A stretch of 60,000 nucleotides of DNA, from NCBI RefSeq assembly GCF_026151205.1, contig NC_087082.1, forward strand, positions 1,828,001 through 1,888,000. Direction: 5' to 3'. Shown here piece by piece: positions 1 to 14,727 of the stretch. Below the pieces are notes generated by a model, which saw only the letters and a list, made by a program, of their open reading frames with translations, ran no database searches and was not told the origin of the DNA. Origin of the DNA: Bolinopsis microptera. Lineage: Eukaryota > Ctenophora > Tentaculata > Lobata > Bolinopsidae. Position numbers and translations under genes: made by a program. Position 1 is the first letter of the stretch, and every line of letters starts with the position of its first letter.

Positions 1-167
1 CTAAAAAAGTGTGTATCTAGAGCAAAACGCGCAGTTTTGCTAGTACTTTAGTTAAGTTTTCGAAATTGTCCCACATTCAAACGACGATTTGGCGCCCCCC
101 TAAGACGGCGCCCCCCTGCACAGCGGGGTCAGCAGGGCCTTTCGTTATAATGAAACGAAAAGTTTTC

Positions 168-530
168 AATGAAACGAAAAGTTTTATTTTACATTCCTTT
201 AATCATAAATAAAATAAGAGCTTAAACCACGAACTAGTTAGCTAGAAGTAAACTTGAGGAAATATTTTTGGTGATTGTATATAATTATTTAAAAACTTTA
301 TTTGGTTGTTAGTATTTTTATTATGGTAAGTGGTTGAATTTAGTGAGACAAGGTCAGTTTCTCTATTATCTTAGAAAAATTTCTACTTTACAGTAGGCAA
401 TGCTGAGTGGCAGGAATGAGGGACCAAAACGCTTGGGGCTTACAATGGCCCATTTACAAACCACTTCAGACATGGCAGTGATGTCATTTATGCTTAATTC
501 GTCTGAAACTGACCCTACTGCACTTCTAAC
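168..530 (+). repeat. Dispersed ~365-bp repeat, copy 1 (inverted to 9908-10290)
   Basis: This stretch matches the reverse complement of 9908-10290 almost throughout, apart from small indels. Both begin near an AT-rich end with TTTACATTCCTTTAATCAT and finish near CTGAAACTGACC. The family is unknown; a non-autonomous transposon is the likely reading. A run AAACGAAAAGTTTT is repeated twice just outside the outer edge (about 152-185). Confidence 0.75.
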
Positions 531-785
531 AATTACGCCACTGCGTGGCACAATTCAGCCAATCAGAGTACAGAAATCTGCAAAGTTAAAGTTGCAAACT
601 TTTTATCGGCCCAAAATGACACTTTTCTGGAGATTTGAAGAATAAGATAACTCAAAATCTACGTTGTCTTAAATTTTCCCCCTGGAGGGGGGGGGGGGTT
701 ACTTTTACAAAACGAACATGTTGCAAAAAACCGGTCGCTATCTCTTTTACTTTTGAAATTAGGCCCTGGCCAGTAAGGTTTCCTG

Positions 786-2090
786 GGTTTAACTTAAACA
801 GTGACAAATTTTAATTTAATTTAAATTTATCATAGATCATAGTAACAGCTACTGAAGTGTAACTGTAGCACAGTTTACCTACCATACTATAAATTGTATC
901 TTGATGCAAGCTAGTATTAGTAAGGTATCTTGATGCAAGCAAACTACAGTGAAATTATTTTTTGGACTGCCATGCCTTATTTATTTAACTTGAACAGTGA
1001 CAAATTTTAATTTAATTTAAATTTATCACAGATCATAGTAACAGCTACTGAAGTGTATGGTGTAGCACAGTTTACCTACCATACTATAAGTTATATCTTG
1101 ATGCAAGCTAGTATTAGTAAGGTATCTTGATGCAAGCAAACTACAGTGAAATTCTTTTTTGGACTGCCATGCCTTATTTATTTAACTTGAACAGTGACAA
1201 ATTTTAATTTAATTTAAATTTATCACAGATCATAGTAACAGCTACTGAAGTGTATGGTGTAGCACAGTTTACCTACCATACTATAAGTTATATCTTGATG
1301 CAAGCTAGTATTAGTAAGGTATCTTGATGCAAGCAAACTACAGTGAAATTATTTTTTGGACTGCCATGCCTTATTTATTTAACTCGAACAGTGACAAATT
1401 TTAATTTAATTTAAATTTATCACAGATCATAGTAACAGCTACTGAAGTGTATGGTGTAGCACAGTTTACCTACCATACTATAAGTTATATCTTGATGCAA
1501 GCTAGTATTAGTAAGGTATCTTGATGCAAGCAAACAACAGTGAAATTCTTTTTTGGACTGCCATGCCTTATTTATTTAACTTGAACAGTGACAAATTTTA
1601 ATTTAATTTAAATTTATCACAGATCATAGTAACAGCTACTGAAGTGTATGGTGTAGCACAGTTTACCTACCATACTATAAGTTATATCTTGATGCAAGCT
1701 AGTATTAGTAAGGTATCTTGATGCAAGCAAACTACAGTGAAATTCTTTTTTGGACTGCCATGCCTTATTTATTTAACTTGAACAGTGACAAATTTTAATT
1801 TAATTTAAATTTATCACAGATCATAGTAACAGCTACTGAAGTGTATGGTGTAGCACAGTTTACCTACCATACTATGAGTTATATCTTGATGCAAACTAGT
1901 AAGGTATCTTGATGCAAGCAAACTATAGTGAAATCCTTTTTTGGACTGCCTTATTTAACTTGAACAGTGACAAATTTTAACTTAATTTAAATTTATCACC
2001 GATCATAGTAACAGACTGAAGTGTAGCAAAGTTTAACTACACTTATAAACTACGAGACTACAGCTAGATATATCTTGATACAAGTAAGCA
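786..2090. repeat. Satellite-like tandem array, 197-bp unit, about 6.5 copies
   Basis: Seven starts of the motif AACTTGAACAGTGACAAA lie at about 791, 987, 1184, 1381, 1578, 1775 and 1957, giving a period of 196-197 bp, with the last full unit shortened to 182. Central units are nearly identical and the first and last are diverged, the usual pattern of unequal exchange. Each unit holds two close copies of TATCTTGATGCAAGC about 30 bp apart, so the monomer has an internal substructure. No coding potential is seen. Confidence 0.95.
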
Positions 2091-2761
2091 GAAAAGGAGG
2101 AATGTAGAGCCCAAATGAAATGAGCACAGCTGTCCTTATATAGCTGCTTCACTTCCAGTTCACTAACATTCAGTTCTCTTTAAGTTTAAGTTCTTTGTTT
2201 AAGACTCTGGGACGATATTTCAACGGATGATTATTTTTTCATGACTCTCAGTCTCATCCAGACTGTATCCATTTAAGGCACCCGCTCCCTTCTTTGATTT
2301 ACGATAATTATCGTGAACAAAAGTAGAGTCTGGTATTTTTCATAAATACTGAGGTCTTCTTCCAAACAATTTTAGATCTCTATTACCATGGTTTTTTAAA
2401 CACCTAAATATGTCGATTTCCGGGTTTTTTTTCCAGCGTCAAATTTTAGCAGCTGGTTCCTTCTTTCCTTTTCATCTTTAAGTTTAACAATAGAATAAAA
2501 TATTTTGATCTACCTTTTGAACGACTTCTGATACGACTGAATTCTCCTTAAAACACGGTGGTATTTGCCTTAATTTTATCACTATCAGTATCAGGGCTTT
2601 AACTTTCAGTCCTGTTCCTTTTACCAGGTTTCAGTCTTTTTAAATATTATTTTCATTTTTATCTGATATCGATTGATATTTGTAAAAAACGTTGAACTAT
2701 TTAAGTATTGTCATATTCGTATCCTATTGTTTTTATCTAAAAAAACACCGGACCCGCAGCA
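2091..2761 (+). promoter_or_regulatory. Upstream region of the peptide gene, possible TATA box
   Basis: This 670-bp stretch lies between the satellite and the peptide ORF. A TATA-like TATATAG occurs at 2137-2143. It lies about 620 bp before the start codon, so either the 5' leader is long, or there is a leader intron, or the box is not used. Nothing else recognisable is present. Confidence 0.25.
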
Positions 2762-2953
2762 ATGACGAAAGTATTCTGTTTTCTACTAGTGCTAGGACTG
2801 ATCGCTCTGACGCAGTGTCAGCCGATCAGACGATCAGCTGAACCCCAGCAGAACGGTGAAGAATTTGTTGATTTTGGAAAACGATCAGCTGATCCCCAGC
2901 AGAACTGGCAATCAGCTGTGCTCCCCAGTGATCCCGTGTATCCCGGCCAGTAG
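2762..2953 (+). CDS. Secreted peptide precursor with amidation and dibasic sites
   Basis: A single-exon 63-residue protein. Residues 1-19 form a signal peptide: Met-Thr-Lys, then a Leu/Val/Phe-rich core, then Thr-Gln-Cys with cleavage likely near Cys19/Gln20. A dibasic RR (23-24) is followed by SAEPQQNGEEFVDF, then GKR (39-41), the classical order of amide-donor glycine plus dibasic cleavage site. The last stretch starts SADPQQNW and is not amidated. The two mature segments share SA(E/D)PQQN, from a DNA repeat CGATCAGCTGAACCCCAGCA. The start has a purine-free but acceptable context (GCAGCAATG). A polyadenylation signal follows at 3147. The predicted product is an acidic peptide ending in DF-amide. 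It resembles a neuropeptide precursor in architecture only; I do not recognise the family. A short secreted protein of another type is the alternative. Confidence 0.6.
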   Translation: MTKVFCFLLVLGLIALTQCQPIRRSAEPQQNGEEFVDFGKRSADPQQNWQSAVLPSDPVYPGQ

Positions 2954-3146
2954 AAGGGTAAGAAGGGGGAATGAACGAATAAGTACAACAGACGTTCATA
3001 CTTTTTAGTAACCGAAGCTTTAAAAACCATATGTTAATGATACTTGTCTTAAAGAAATGTAGTTGTTCGTTGAGTGACCATAGTTTAAAAAAGTTACATA
3101 GAATATTGAGTTTTATTTCTCTTAGCACTTTACTTTTATATCAAAA

Positions 3147-3152
3147 ATAAAA
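3147..3152 (+). terminator. Polyadenylation signal AATAAA
   Basis: AATAAA lies about 195 bp after the stop codon of the peptide ORF, a normal distance for a short 3' UTR. In AT-rich sequence such hexamers are common, so support is only positional. Confidence 0.35.
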
Positions 3153-3202
3153 TATACTCCTATCTATGTACCTCGACAAGAGTACAGTCAACAGTGTAGC
3201 GG

Positions 3203-3569
3203 GCGTGCTAAATCATTCTACTGTCGATCTTCGAAATTTTTCTAAAAGGGCCCCCGACAGTTGAAACCAAATTCAATAGCTGTATTTTCGGACGCTGATT
3301 CCGAATCACCCCCCATAACATAGGGGTAAAAAACTGTCTCGATCACGTGATATGACCGTATAAGTAAGTTTGTCTTATTTCTCGTTGGGGTTAGGGTCTC
3401 AGCATATTATGCTTTTGTAAAGCAGGGGAGCATTTTAACCCTATGTCATGGGGTGCAATTCTGAATCAGCGTCCAAAAATACATCGCGATTCAAGCTGGT
3501 TTCAACTGTCGCCGTCGGGGGCCCTTTTAAAACAATCTCGAAAATCGACTGTAGAGTGATTTAGCACGC
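3203..3569. mobile_element. Foldback/MITE element with long inverted arms
   Basis: The left arm (3203 to about 3345) and right arm (about 3430-3569) are reverse complements over roughly 140 bp with scattered differences; both carry GCGTGCTAAATCA at the tip and AAAAGGGCCCCCGAC inside. The centre is unique. No clear target duplication is visible. A decayed left-arm relic of the same family is at 35443-35515 (CTTCGAAAT, CTCTAAAAGGG), which shows it is a dispersed family. Confidence 0.8.
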
Positions 3570-6207
3570 TCGAGTTTAACACAAATTCAAAATTGGGATA
3601 GTTCTTTCATTCAAATTTCTGATTGTTTCTGAATAGACTCAGTGAAGACAAATTCTAACGGAAATAAATAGCTGAATAACGTATCGAAATTTCTACGTAG
3701 AAATAGTTTAAAACAACCGCATGCAACGATAACGGACGAATGGCCGACTTAAAATCTAGTACACAAGGCTTAATCATTAATGTCGTTGCGCGTATCTCAC
3801 CAAATATGGTCATTGTGAGGTCACGCGCATAGCAAAGCATAGCAAAGCATTATTTCTGCAAAGTTATTTTTGTGGCATGCTCCGCGCAGCCCCAAAAACA
3901 GTTTTTTGGTAATAACTTTTCAAGTTTGAGAGTTCAAAATTTGCTCCTGGGGAGCCAACACGATTTTAATAAGACGATCATTATGCAAAAAAACCAAAGG
4001 TCGCTATCTCTTTTACTTCCGGAGATATAGCTTAGTCGGTAAGGTTTCCTGGGGTGGCACGCGCCTGTCTACTTGTGAAACTAGGAGGTGCACGATAAAA
4101 ATAAACTTGCTCGGATTTTAAAAATTTTTGTACCACTGTTTTCTAGAGATTGTGAGAATTTCCCCAATACCAAATTTGTCATACCTTTTTGGAAAGATCA
4201 GTGAGTTTCGCCTAGGTGCCATATTTGATGGTGCGCGGCTTTTGGAGCAAAAGTAGCTGTAAAAGTCGCGTAATTTGACCAAATTCGTCCAAATTTGACC
4301 ATTTTTGTCGTATTATTCGGATTTATCTTCAGTTCCTTAAATGAGATCATTCTGAAAATTGGCGACGACCTTCCAATAGGGCTTTCACAACTGTCCGAAA
4401 AATTTGGTGGATATCGGAGTTGATATAGTGATCAAAATGGGGCAAAATACGCTACTTTTAGCTGTAACATAATGTCTGATGGTTGGATATGCTTTAAATT
4501 TTTCGGACACTTTCCTTGTAAGTCTTTAAGTAAGCCTACCAATTTTTGTTGCAATTGGAGGTCGGGAAGGATACTCAATATCTATTTGTTTGAAGAAAAT
4601 TGTGCTGGCCGAAATTAGCGCTAAAAAACCATCCTACAGTCGGCACGCGCGGCTCACTGTCGATGGCGCACTACCTAGTGAAACAACAATAAATGGAACT
4701 AAACTATTTAATTGGTTTTTTATAGTTCTTGATCTTAAGCTTCAAGCTTGCTCGATTGTGCAGTGTGCACCAAGTTGACATGTACCGTGTCTCAACCAAA
4801 ATTGAACGGGGAATCGTTGAAGAGGCACCTCGACAAAAGCTACCCACGCTATTTAATTGTGTTTTTCACGAATAAATAATGAATAAGACAGAGTAGCGTT
4901 TTTGAGCTTGTGAATATTTTCTTTTAAAATTATATTCCAATTGTGATTTATACGAATACATAAATTGATACATTGATTCTAAATGTTGAAGTAACTACTA
5001 CTGCGCTTAATCCATTATGATTAACATGTTTGTGTATGGATTTAGTTTTATACTTTAAATGAAAAATAAAAGATCAAATGCTTATGTTCGCCAAATGAAA
5101 CAAACTCGGCTTTAACATTTGAGTCTCTCTGCGCTTATTGTTTTTATTAATCTGAGAAGTGAAAACATATTTTATCTGACACTGAAATTCATTTTATTCT
5201 TGGTTGAAATAAGACACGTAATATCAGTTTTCATAAAATGCTGAACATATCCAAAAATTTAAATATCAAATACAACATAATATACCTTCAAAACAATAAG
5301 TATAACTCAGCGACGTAAAACAAATTAATCCCTAATCTTACTATATATAAAGCGAGACGATATATATATATGGATCCGTGCCATTTTACTGACACCACGG
5401 CATCAACTTTAACGCGACTTTCCGCAAAAACCGTAAAAGATATACAACTGAAACTTTTTTGACTGGGTCAAATGCTTTTATGCTTTTCAAATCAGCATGA
5501 AAAAATAAAAAATTGGCCAAGGAATAGGAGTTTTAGAGCCAAAAATTTGGACCCCCAAGTGGTGTCAAAAACGCGAATTAAATAGGTAATAATTATTTTA
5601 GTCTTGACACCATTTTAGGGTTATAGGGGTTCCTGCTAGTAAGTGTAATAGGAGTAGGACGGACTTTATTGCAAGTAGGAAAAGTTATGCACGGTGGACG
5701 GCCCTTATAATTATGAGCACCCTAATAATAACCGTCTATGAAGGACCTCTAATGTAAATATTTTATGAACAAAATATTAAAATCAAAAGTCAATCAATGT
5801 TTGATAATGATATACTATTTGCAACAAATTCTGTGAAATCGAAATCAATGAAATTTAATTAAAAACAAATCTGCTAATCAGCGACTCCAAGCGGTATTCA
5901 ATTAAAAGTTTTAATAGTTAGCTTGGCTCTTGAATTGAATCTTTCGAATTAATTTAATTTTAATCAAACAATCAAGCATTCAGAATACGTCATTAAATAA
6001 TAAATCTCATGACGTACTTTCCACAATTTTGCCTTTCATTCAAAATATACCAAATATTGCTGTGCTCTGGACCAAACTTCAATACTTCAGTATTCAAGCT
6101 TTAAGTTAGTTTCTTAAGTCCGGTTAGAGTCATCTTAGTCAGCTGCTGTCCGAGTTAGTATCAAGTGTTCTGTGTGGCCCACGTATATAGGACTCCGTGA
6201 GCTACTT
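3570..6207. other. Intergenic, no gene recognised
   Basis: I see no convincing exon here. Positions 3985-4055 resemble 720-790 (both have TCGCTATCTCTTTTACTT and GTAAGGTTTCCTGGG), so a diverged dispersed repeat is present. The rest is AT-rich with no tandem structure that I can define. Confidence 0.5.
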
Positions 6208-8519
<2,312 letters not shown>

Positions 8520-9620
8520 GGTGGTTCTCAATGAAATACTGATACTCTACCAGTGCTTTTTGGAGTGCCACAAGGGAGCTGCTTAGGCCCCTTCTGTTCT
8601 TAATTTTACATAACGATCTTACAAACTCGGAAAAGAACTCAAAATTTGTTTTTTGCTGAGACACAAATAATCTTCGTCGCTAGCAAAAGTAAAAACCTGC
8701 ATACAAAAAAGCCAATATTCCTAAATTCCGTAACACCGCTACATGCTTTGCCAATACACTCACATAAAACACTGGCAAGAGCTGTTACCCTTGATTCTCA
8801 AACTCTCGATCCAACAAAGATGAAGAATACAACCCTCTGATCAAGAAATCAATATCAATGGCATACCCTAGGAGAGAGTACATGAAACTAAATTCTTAGG
8901 TGTAACAATCGAATGAGACCTAAACTAGAACGCACATAGAAGAAATTAGCAAAAAAACTAGCCACTTGCTTTGGCATGCTAAAAAAAATTAAAGATAACA
9001 TTCCACATCACTCCATAAAGAACTATATCACACTCTGTTTGAAAGCTAATCTTGCATATGGTATAACCAGTCGGGGAGGGCATCTAACAAAAAACTTGAA
9101 CCCTCTGATCAAAGCACAGAAAAATGTGTGCCCGCATAATGTTTTGAGATAAAGAAGCATACTTTGGATAAATTAAAACTATGCACGATGCAGACCCTAC
9201 GGAGCAAATCCTGGCAAGGAATTCCCAACAGAAAGGAGCATACAAAAACCCTCTTCTAAACACTCATGAAATCATGAATGTGGTGGGGGGCTTAATCTGT
9301 ACTTCTACCATTGTATTAATGGACATCTTCAAGGTCTTGAAATATAGAACCCCTAATATCACTAGACTCCTCTTTAAACATCTGGCAGACTTGGCAAAGA
9401 GACACCATTCTCACCCTAAACCATCAACAGCTACATATACAGAGCAGGGACAATATGGAAATACAGTACGACAAAATCTCATGCAAACTACATTCACCTG
9501 TTATAAGCCCAATCACCTCAAATCTCCATAAGAACCCATCACTCACACTCCAAAAGGAGAGAGAACCAAATGACTGGATCTTTGCCTTAACAGCGTTCGA
9601 CAAAATCAAAAAACTTTAAA
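8520..9620 (+). mobile_element. Decayed non-LTR retrotransposon fragment (Jockey/CR1-like RT)
   Basis: The plus strand shows reverse-transcriptase landmarks interrupted by stops and frameshifts: GVPQGSCLGP near 8560-8600, then LHNDLTNSE, and a damaged catalytic box around 8650 where the expected FADD reads FFAE. Downstream sequence carries short readable pieces up to about 9600 but no intact frame. The 5' part of the RT and any endonuclease are missing. It is a dead copy of the common GVPQGS-type LINE, and a sister fragment lies at 10380-11930. Confidence 0.65.
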
Positions 9621-9907
9621 ATTGACCTTGCCTAGATTACTTAAGCTTGAAAAAGCGGTAATACTTAGCAAAAATATAACTTGCAGCAGCCTCATACCAT
9701 GTCATGAACATAATATCGACACTACCTCTGTGATCACATCTTTCTCTGGGTGCAAAAATGAAATATATATTTATAGTTTATTAGTTTTATAGAATATTTA
9801 AAAGTTCTATAAATTTTATTTATATAAGGATTATAAACCTTTTTTTGTGTGTTTTTGTGTTATGCATTTTTATACCTTTTTAGAAGAAGATTTTTTATAG
9901 AAATGTA

Positions 9908-10290
9908 CAAAGTGCAGTGGGTCAGTTTCAGCCCAAAATTAAGCATAAATGACATCATTGCCATGTCTGAATTGGGTTGGTAAAGGCTCCATTGTTAGCC
10001 CCCAAGCGTTTTGGTCCCTCATTCTGCACTCAGCATTGCCTACTGAAAGTAGAAATTTTTCTAAGATAATAGAGAAACTGACCTTGTCTCACGTAAATTT
10101 CAACCACTAACATTTATAATTAAAAACTAACAACCAAATAAAGTTTTTTAATAATTATATACAATCTCCAAAAAATATTTCCTCAATTTTTACTTCTAGC
10201 TAACTTATTCTGTGTTTTTTTTTTTTTGTTAAGCTCTTATTTAATTTATGATTAAAGGAATGTAAAATAAAAACTTTACGTTTCATTCAA
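9908..10290 (-). repeat. Dispersed ~365-bp repeat, copy 2
   Basis: This is the reverse complement of 168-530. It contains the same core (GCATTGCCTACTGAAAGTAG) and the same AT-rich end. A run of about 13 T at 10207-10226 is a local difference. It lies between two fragments of the same kind of LINE. Confidence 0.75.
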
Positions 10291-10379
10291 TTGAACAATC
10301 TCAGGCACCTAGCTGGTTTTTCCTAAATTTCATTCATGAAGCTGGGTCTTATTTCCAAATATTCCAAAATAGGTAAGGT

Positions 10380-11930
10380 TTACCCCCAGTATTTAAAAAA
10401 GGAGACCCACAACGTTTGACAACTACAGGCCTATATCCATTCTACCTATCTTTGGTAAGATTATTTGAAAAAGTAAATTACTGCCGACTATATACTTCCT
10501 TTACTTCACATATGTCATATACGATATACAGTTGGATTCAGATCCAACCACTCAACGCACATGCATCATTTACTCCCATGACACATTCTTAAAAACCTAA
10601 AAGTAAGAATCATGTAATTGGCATATTTATTGACTTAAGCAAAGCGTTTTGACACGATCGACCAAGAAAAATTACTTGTCAAACTTGAACACTATGGCAT
10701 AAGAGGGCCCCTGTCTTGACCTAATTGAAAGCTTATTTGTGTAACAGACAGCAGTATGTTGATTTCCAAAATACCAACGCGGATCACTGCAAATTTGAAT
10801 ATGGGGTACCACAGGGATCAGTTCTAGGCCTCCTCCTCTTCTTACTCTACAGTTAATGACATTACTAACTCTATCCACTTGGACCACTTCTTGGACTGTT
10901 TTTTGCAGATGAAACACGAACATATTTGTTCTGGAAAAAAACTGAACAGAAGCCTATTTGAATGCTATAAAGTACAATGAAACAGGTGCAACGTTCAAGA
11001 CCCTACAGTTAACATATCGCAAAAAGGAGCTTTGCTTTGGAAAACACTAAGCCAATATTTCATACCGAAAAATCATGTCAATCCACAACCTTTACACCAA
11101 GATATATCCACTGAACTGTTTAAAATCTTGAAACTGCATCAACCCATCTCTCCTGACAAGTTTAATCCAAACAAGTTCTAGAACAAGTAGCCAAACTTAT
11201 GCGGGTCCCCACGACCAAACCTTGACATTTCTAAACACAATTTTTGTCGTTTAAAGGTAACGACTATTATGGAACAGTTTTGGTTGATAATATATTCGAC
11301 AAAATCACTCCTAATGAAAAGCAATGTCATGGTCCCTGGCTCGAGTAAATTTTCCACCTTTCCTCCCTCCATCTCAATTATCAAGAGCCGTATCAAAAAG
11401 ACTGTTACTTGAAACCCAGCAATTGACAACACCTGGGCGTGAAATTGAGTGGCTCCCCCTAAATAGCTGGCATTAACCAGCTTAGTTGATCTGCATCCCA
11501 TCCCTTTGCATACAATTAATTACAAAAGCGCTATTATACCTGTTTCAAAAGCATCCTTCTGGAAGTTCCCCTGACTGCCGTGTGAATCTTTTGATCTATT
11601 TTTGGATCTATTTTTATATAGATATGATTTTTATATACCTATATATTCAACGCATAATTTTTCCATGTCCTCCTGAACAAACCTGGCACCATCACATCTT
11701 ACCTAGAAACCCCATAACTCATCAGCCTAGTCTGAATTCAAAACTATTTGACCACTACGTAAGTTTCCTGACAACGGAACCTTTTGGGCCATGCACCAAG
11801 CCAATAGCATGGTATGGTCCTGCAGTGGGGTCTCCTTGTCCTTGGATCTGTGTTTTGATCCGTCTTTTCTTAAATTTTCCATTTGTGTCACTTAGACTCA
11901 CCTATAAATGCTAATCGGCACCACTGGTCC
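10380..11930 (+). mobile_element. Decayed non-LTR retrotransposon fragment, second copy
   Basis: The plus strand reads, with frameshifts, FKKGDP followed by NYRPISILPIFGKIFEK (about 10400-10475), FIDLSKAF (about 10630-10650) and EYGVPQGSVLG (about 10797-10830), the standard order of LINE RT motifs, then a remnant of the catalytic region near 10905. Multiple in-frame stops (for example just after SKAF) mark it as dead. It carries upstream RT motifs that the copy at 8520 lacks. Confidence 0.7.
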
Positions 11931-12354
11931 TAGTTAGATTTAGCCATGGTCACGACTACCTCAAATAACAGTTTAAATAGGTGTGACTAACTAGTATATT
12001 CTTATAATTATATCATATGAATTGATTGCACTGCTAAAAAAAATAAATAGAAAACTTTGTTTTACTAAATACTTTGTTTTACTATAATTATAATAAATGA
12101 AATTTATTTTCACACTGTACCATCCCTAATTCTCCTCGCATAACGACGCTTAAATTAGATTAGCAGAATTAAGCAGTTAGAAACAGGCACTCTTAAGCTT
12201 TAATTTTAAGTATCTCAAGGTATCAAATCTCAGGCAGGGTGGTTTAAAAATAACGAATAGGTCGCCTGTTTTCTCTCAGTGTACAATTTATCAATTTTCA
12301 CATGGGTGAGACAAGGTTAAAAAGGTAAATTTGAGCTAATCAATTTACTTTCAG
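11931..12354. other. AT-rich spacer
   Basis: I see no gene or defined repeat. The stretch leads into the first exon of the Cys-rich exon array. Confidence 0.4.
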
Positions 12355-14161
12355 AATCATGTGCAGAAGGGACGTAGCGGGACAGCTCTATGACGATGTG
12401 TGATGTATGCAACTAGGGGAGACACCCAACACTGAAAAAGTTGTCTGTGGTAAAATCTGTGCACTTTAATACTATTCATAGTTGATAGTGCCACGATTCT
12501 AAATGATAACTAAATTCTGTAATGTCTCAGGAGTCAGGACCTGAGACCTTACAGAATTAACACTGTTAACAGTTAACCACAAGAGCATAACCTGAGTCAG
12601 TCTCCAGGTTTATGCTCTTGTTTAAGGTGTCTGTCCTCATCCATCTGTCTATTGTTGTGTATTCTTAGCTAAGCTGGAGGTGTAGAGATACTGAACCGAT
12701 AATAAAAGTTGTCCATTACTCACTATTGTATTACAGTAAGTCCGAGTAAAAATAACTAATGTTTTAAATTTAATTTTCACGGCGAGGGTAATATTTACTG
12801 ACATAAAACTAACGTTATTCCCTGGCGTCTTTTTCTTCTTCTATGCCACTTATCATAAAGTGTAACAGATTAACTCTATAGAGGCAAAAGTTGCCACTAT
12901 ATAATACATCTTTTTAACCCCACGAAATGTCTCTAATGTACACATAAGCCATCATTTTTCACATGGTGGGACTTACGTTAAGCGTATCAGAGTTTATCAC
13001 TTTATTTTCAGAATCATGTGCAGAAGGGATGTATCGGACAGCTTATGACGATGTGTGATGTAAGCAACCTTATGGGAGACACCCAACACGGAAAAGTTGC
13101 CTGTGTAAGAAATCTTTGTACCAATACTACTATTGTCCATTTATAATGCCACGATTCTAAATTTTTAGCTAATTGTTTTAAACACAAGAGCTCGAGAACG
13201 TCAAGTGGAAATAGTGGGTGTGTTTTATTAACTGTAAGACAAAAGTTTGATAGAACAATATAGAGCGATATTCAGCCCTTTAGAAACAAGTAAGTCCAGT
13301 GTCATGAAGAGTAACAATAGCGGTCCTAGTACACAGATCCCACCCTGAACCCCTCTAATATTTAGAACCATGCAAAGAAGGGACCATATCGAACTGCTCC
13401 ATGACGTTATGTGCTACATGTAATAAGGAAAAAAGCCAACTCTGACCGATTGCTTGTGGTAAGATAGTTACCCTATATTTGTAGCTGATAACTGTACTGC
13501 TATTTTGAAAATTACTTTAAACTAAATTACTAACTCTAGTAGTTCGCTGTGAAATGCGCGAGAACTTCTCTGAGCGCGCGTGGCGAAGCAAGGGAAGTAT
13601 CGTGACAGAGAGCGTATACATGTGTGAAGAATGTGAACTGGGAAACCAAACCAAACACCAGTCAGACCGGTTTGGTAAGTATATAATCTCATATAATATT
13701 TCTGTAAGAGATATAATAATATACTCTTTAACTGCAATACACGCTGAACACCTCCAATCACTATCCGATGATTAGATCATCATAACTTTAAAAAGAGTTT
13801 AAACTACATCCCTTTTTTTTTCAGAGCAATGTGAAAGAGTGGACATATCGGACGATCTAGAGGAGTGTGGTGGAATGTGACGTAGGAAAAACGCCCAATA
13901 CTGGAAATTTGCCTGTGGTAAGATATTTGTTTAAACCGTTTTAACACATGAAATTTCGAATCTAGGATGATCAGAGAAAAAACATCCTTGGTAAATGGTA
14001 GGTAAGTCGAAGCTTAAATAAAATTTAAAATCAAAGCTTATCCTGATTTCTAGATCTTTGTTTTTCCAGAGCCATGGAAGAAGGGACGTATCGGACGTTC
14101 TATGATAAGTTGTGTTGAATGCGAAGTACAAAGAACCCTATACTGATAAAAGCTGCTTGTG
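12355..14161 (+). pseudogene. Five decayed tandem exons of a Cys-rich (GCC2/GCC3-like) protein
   Basis: Five related exons of about 95 bp lie at 12355-12449, 13012-13104, 13366-13458, 13825-13917 and 14070-14161. Each keeps a pyrimidine-AG acceptor and a GT donor, and each starts with a version of CAEGTYR followed by a Cys-x2-Cys (for example CDVC, CATC, CVEC). All are damaged in the frame that gives the motif: the first has TAG where the conserved Tyr codon should be plus a second TAG, the second lost one base, the others have stops or shifts. The pattern C..GTY....C..C is that of ephrin-receptor-like (GCC2/GCC3) Cys-rich repeats, common in secreted and cell-surface proteins. They arose by exon duplication. 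The intact relative is exon 14436-14581. Confidence 0.7.
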
Positions 14162-14435
14162 GTAATTCCAATACTGTAAAGCTGCTCCGTGGAGAAGATC
14201 CAGAGTAATACAAAATTTTTTAAAATATTACAGTTATTTTGAATATGTATTTTAAAATGTGTAACAATTTATCTACAATTTTAAATCAAAAATCAAAACT
14301 GTTTTTCTCATAATTGTAGGATTTTGAAGAGCCATTCAAAATTTAGACACCGAATAACACCCGTACCTGCAAACGTCAAACAGTTCCCCCCTTTTAATTC
14401 TGATGAGTATTATACTAACAAAACACATATTTCAG

Positions 14436-14581
14436 TTCATGCAAGGCAGGGACTTTTAAGGACGGTTCGCTTGAACTGTTTTGTCAGCAGTGTCCCACAA
14501 CCAGTTACAGTGCTGAGAGAGCAGGGCTATGCTACACGTGTCCTAAAGGGTCTCATGCTTCTCAAGATCACACTACATGTG
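14436..14581 (+). CDS. Intact exon: ephrin-receptor-like Cys-rich repeat
   Basis: Bounded by TTTCAG and GTAACT, this 146-bp exon has one open frame of 48 codons beginning SCKAGTFKDG and containing FCQQCP, CYTCPKGS and a final TTC. Spacing CxxGTF...C..CP...Y...C..CP.G is diagnostic of the GCC2/GCC3 (ephrin-receptor-like) fold, about one and a half repeats. It ends in phase 1, matching the acceptor of the next exon at 14728. All five upstream exons are broken, so the gene is probably dead, or this exon is used by a shorter transcript. Confidence 0.75.
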
Positions 14582-14727
14582 GTAACTAGCCTCAATATGA
14601 TTATTTATACCATTACATGCTCCTCATACGAAAAATATTGGAAAAAGAAACTATGAAATTGGATTGATAATATTGATTTAAGACTGCTTTATATTTATAC
14701 TTTCACAAGTTGTAAAAACCATTCCAG

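Noticed and set aside
4029-4040. TAGCTTAGTCGG resembles a Pol III A box.
   Set aside because: No B box follows at the right distance and no tRNA fold is possible.
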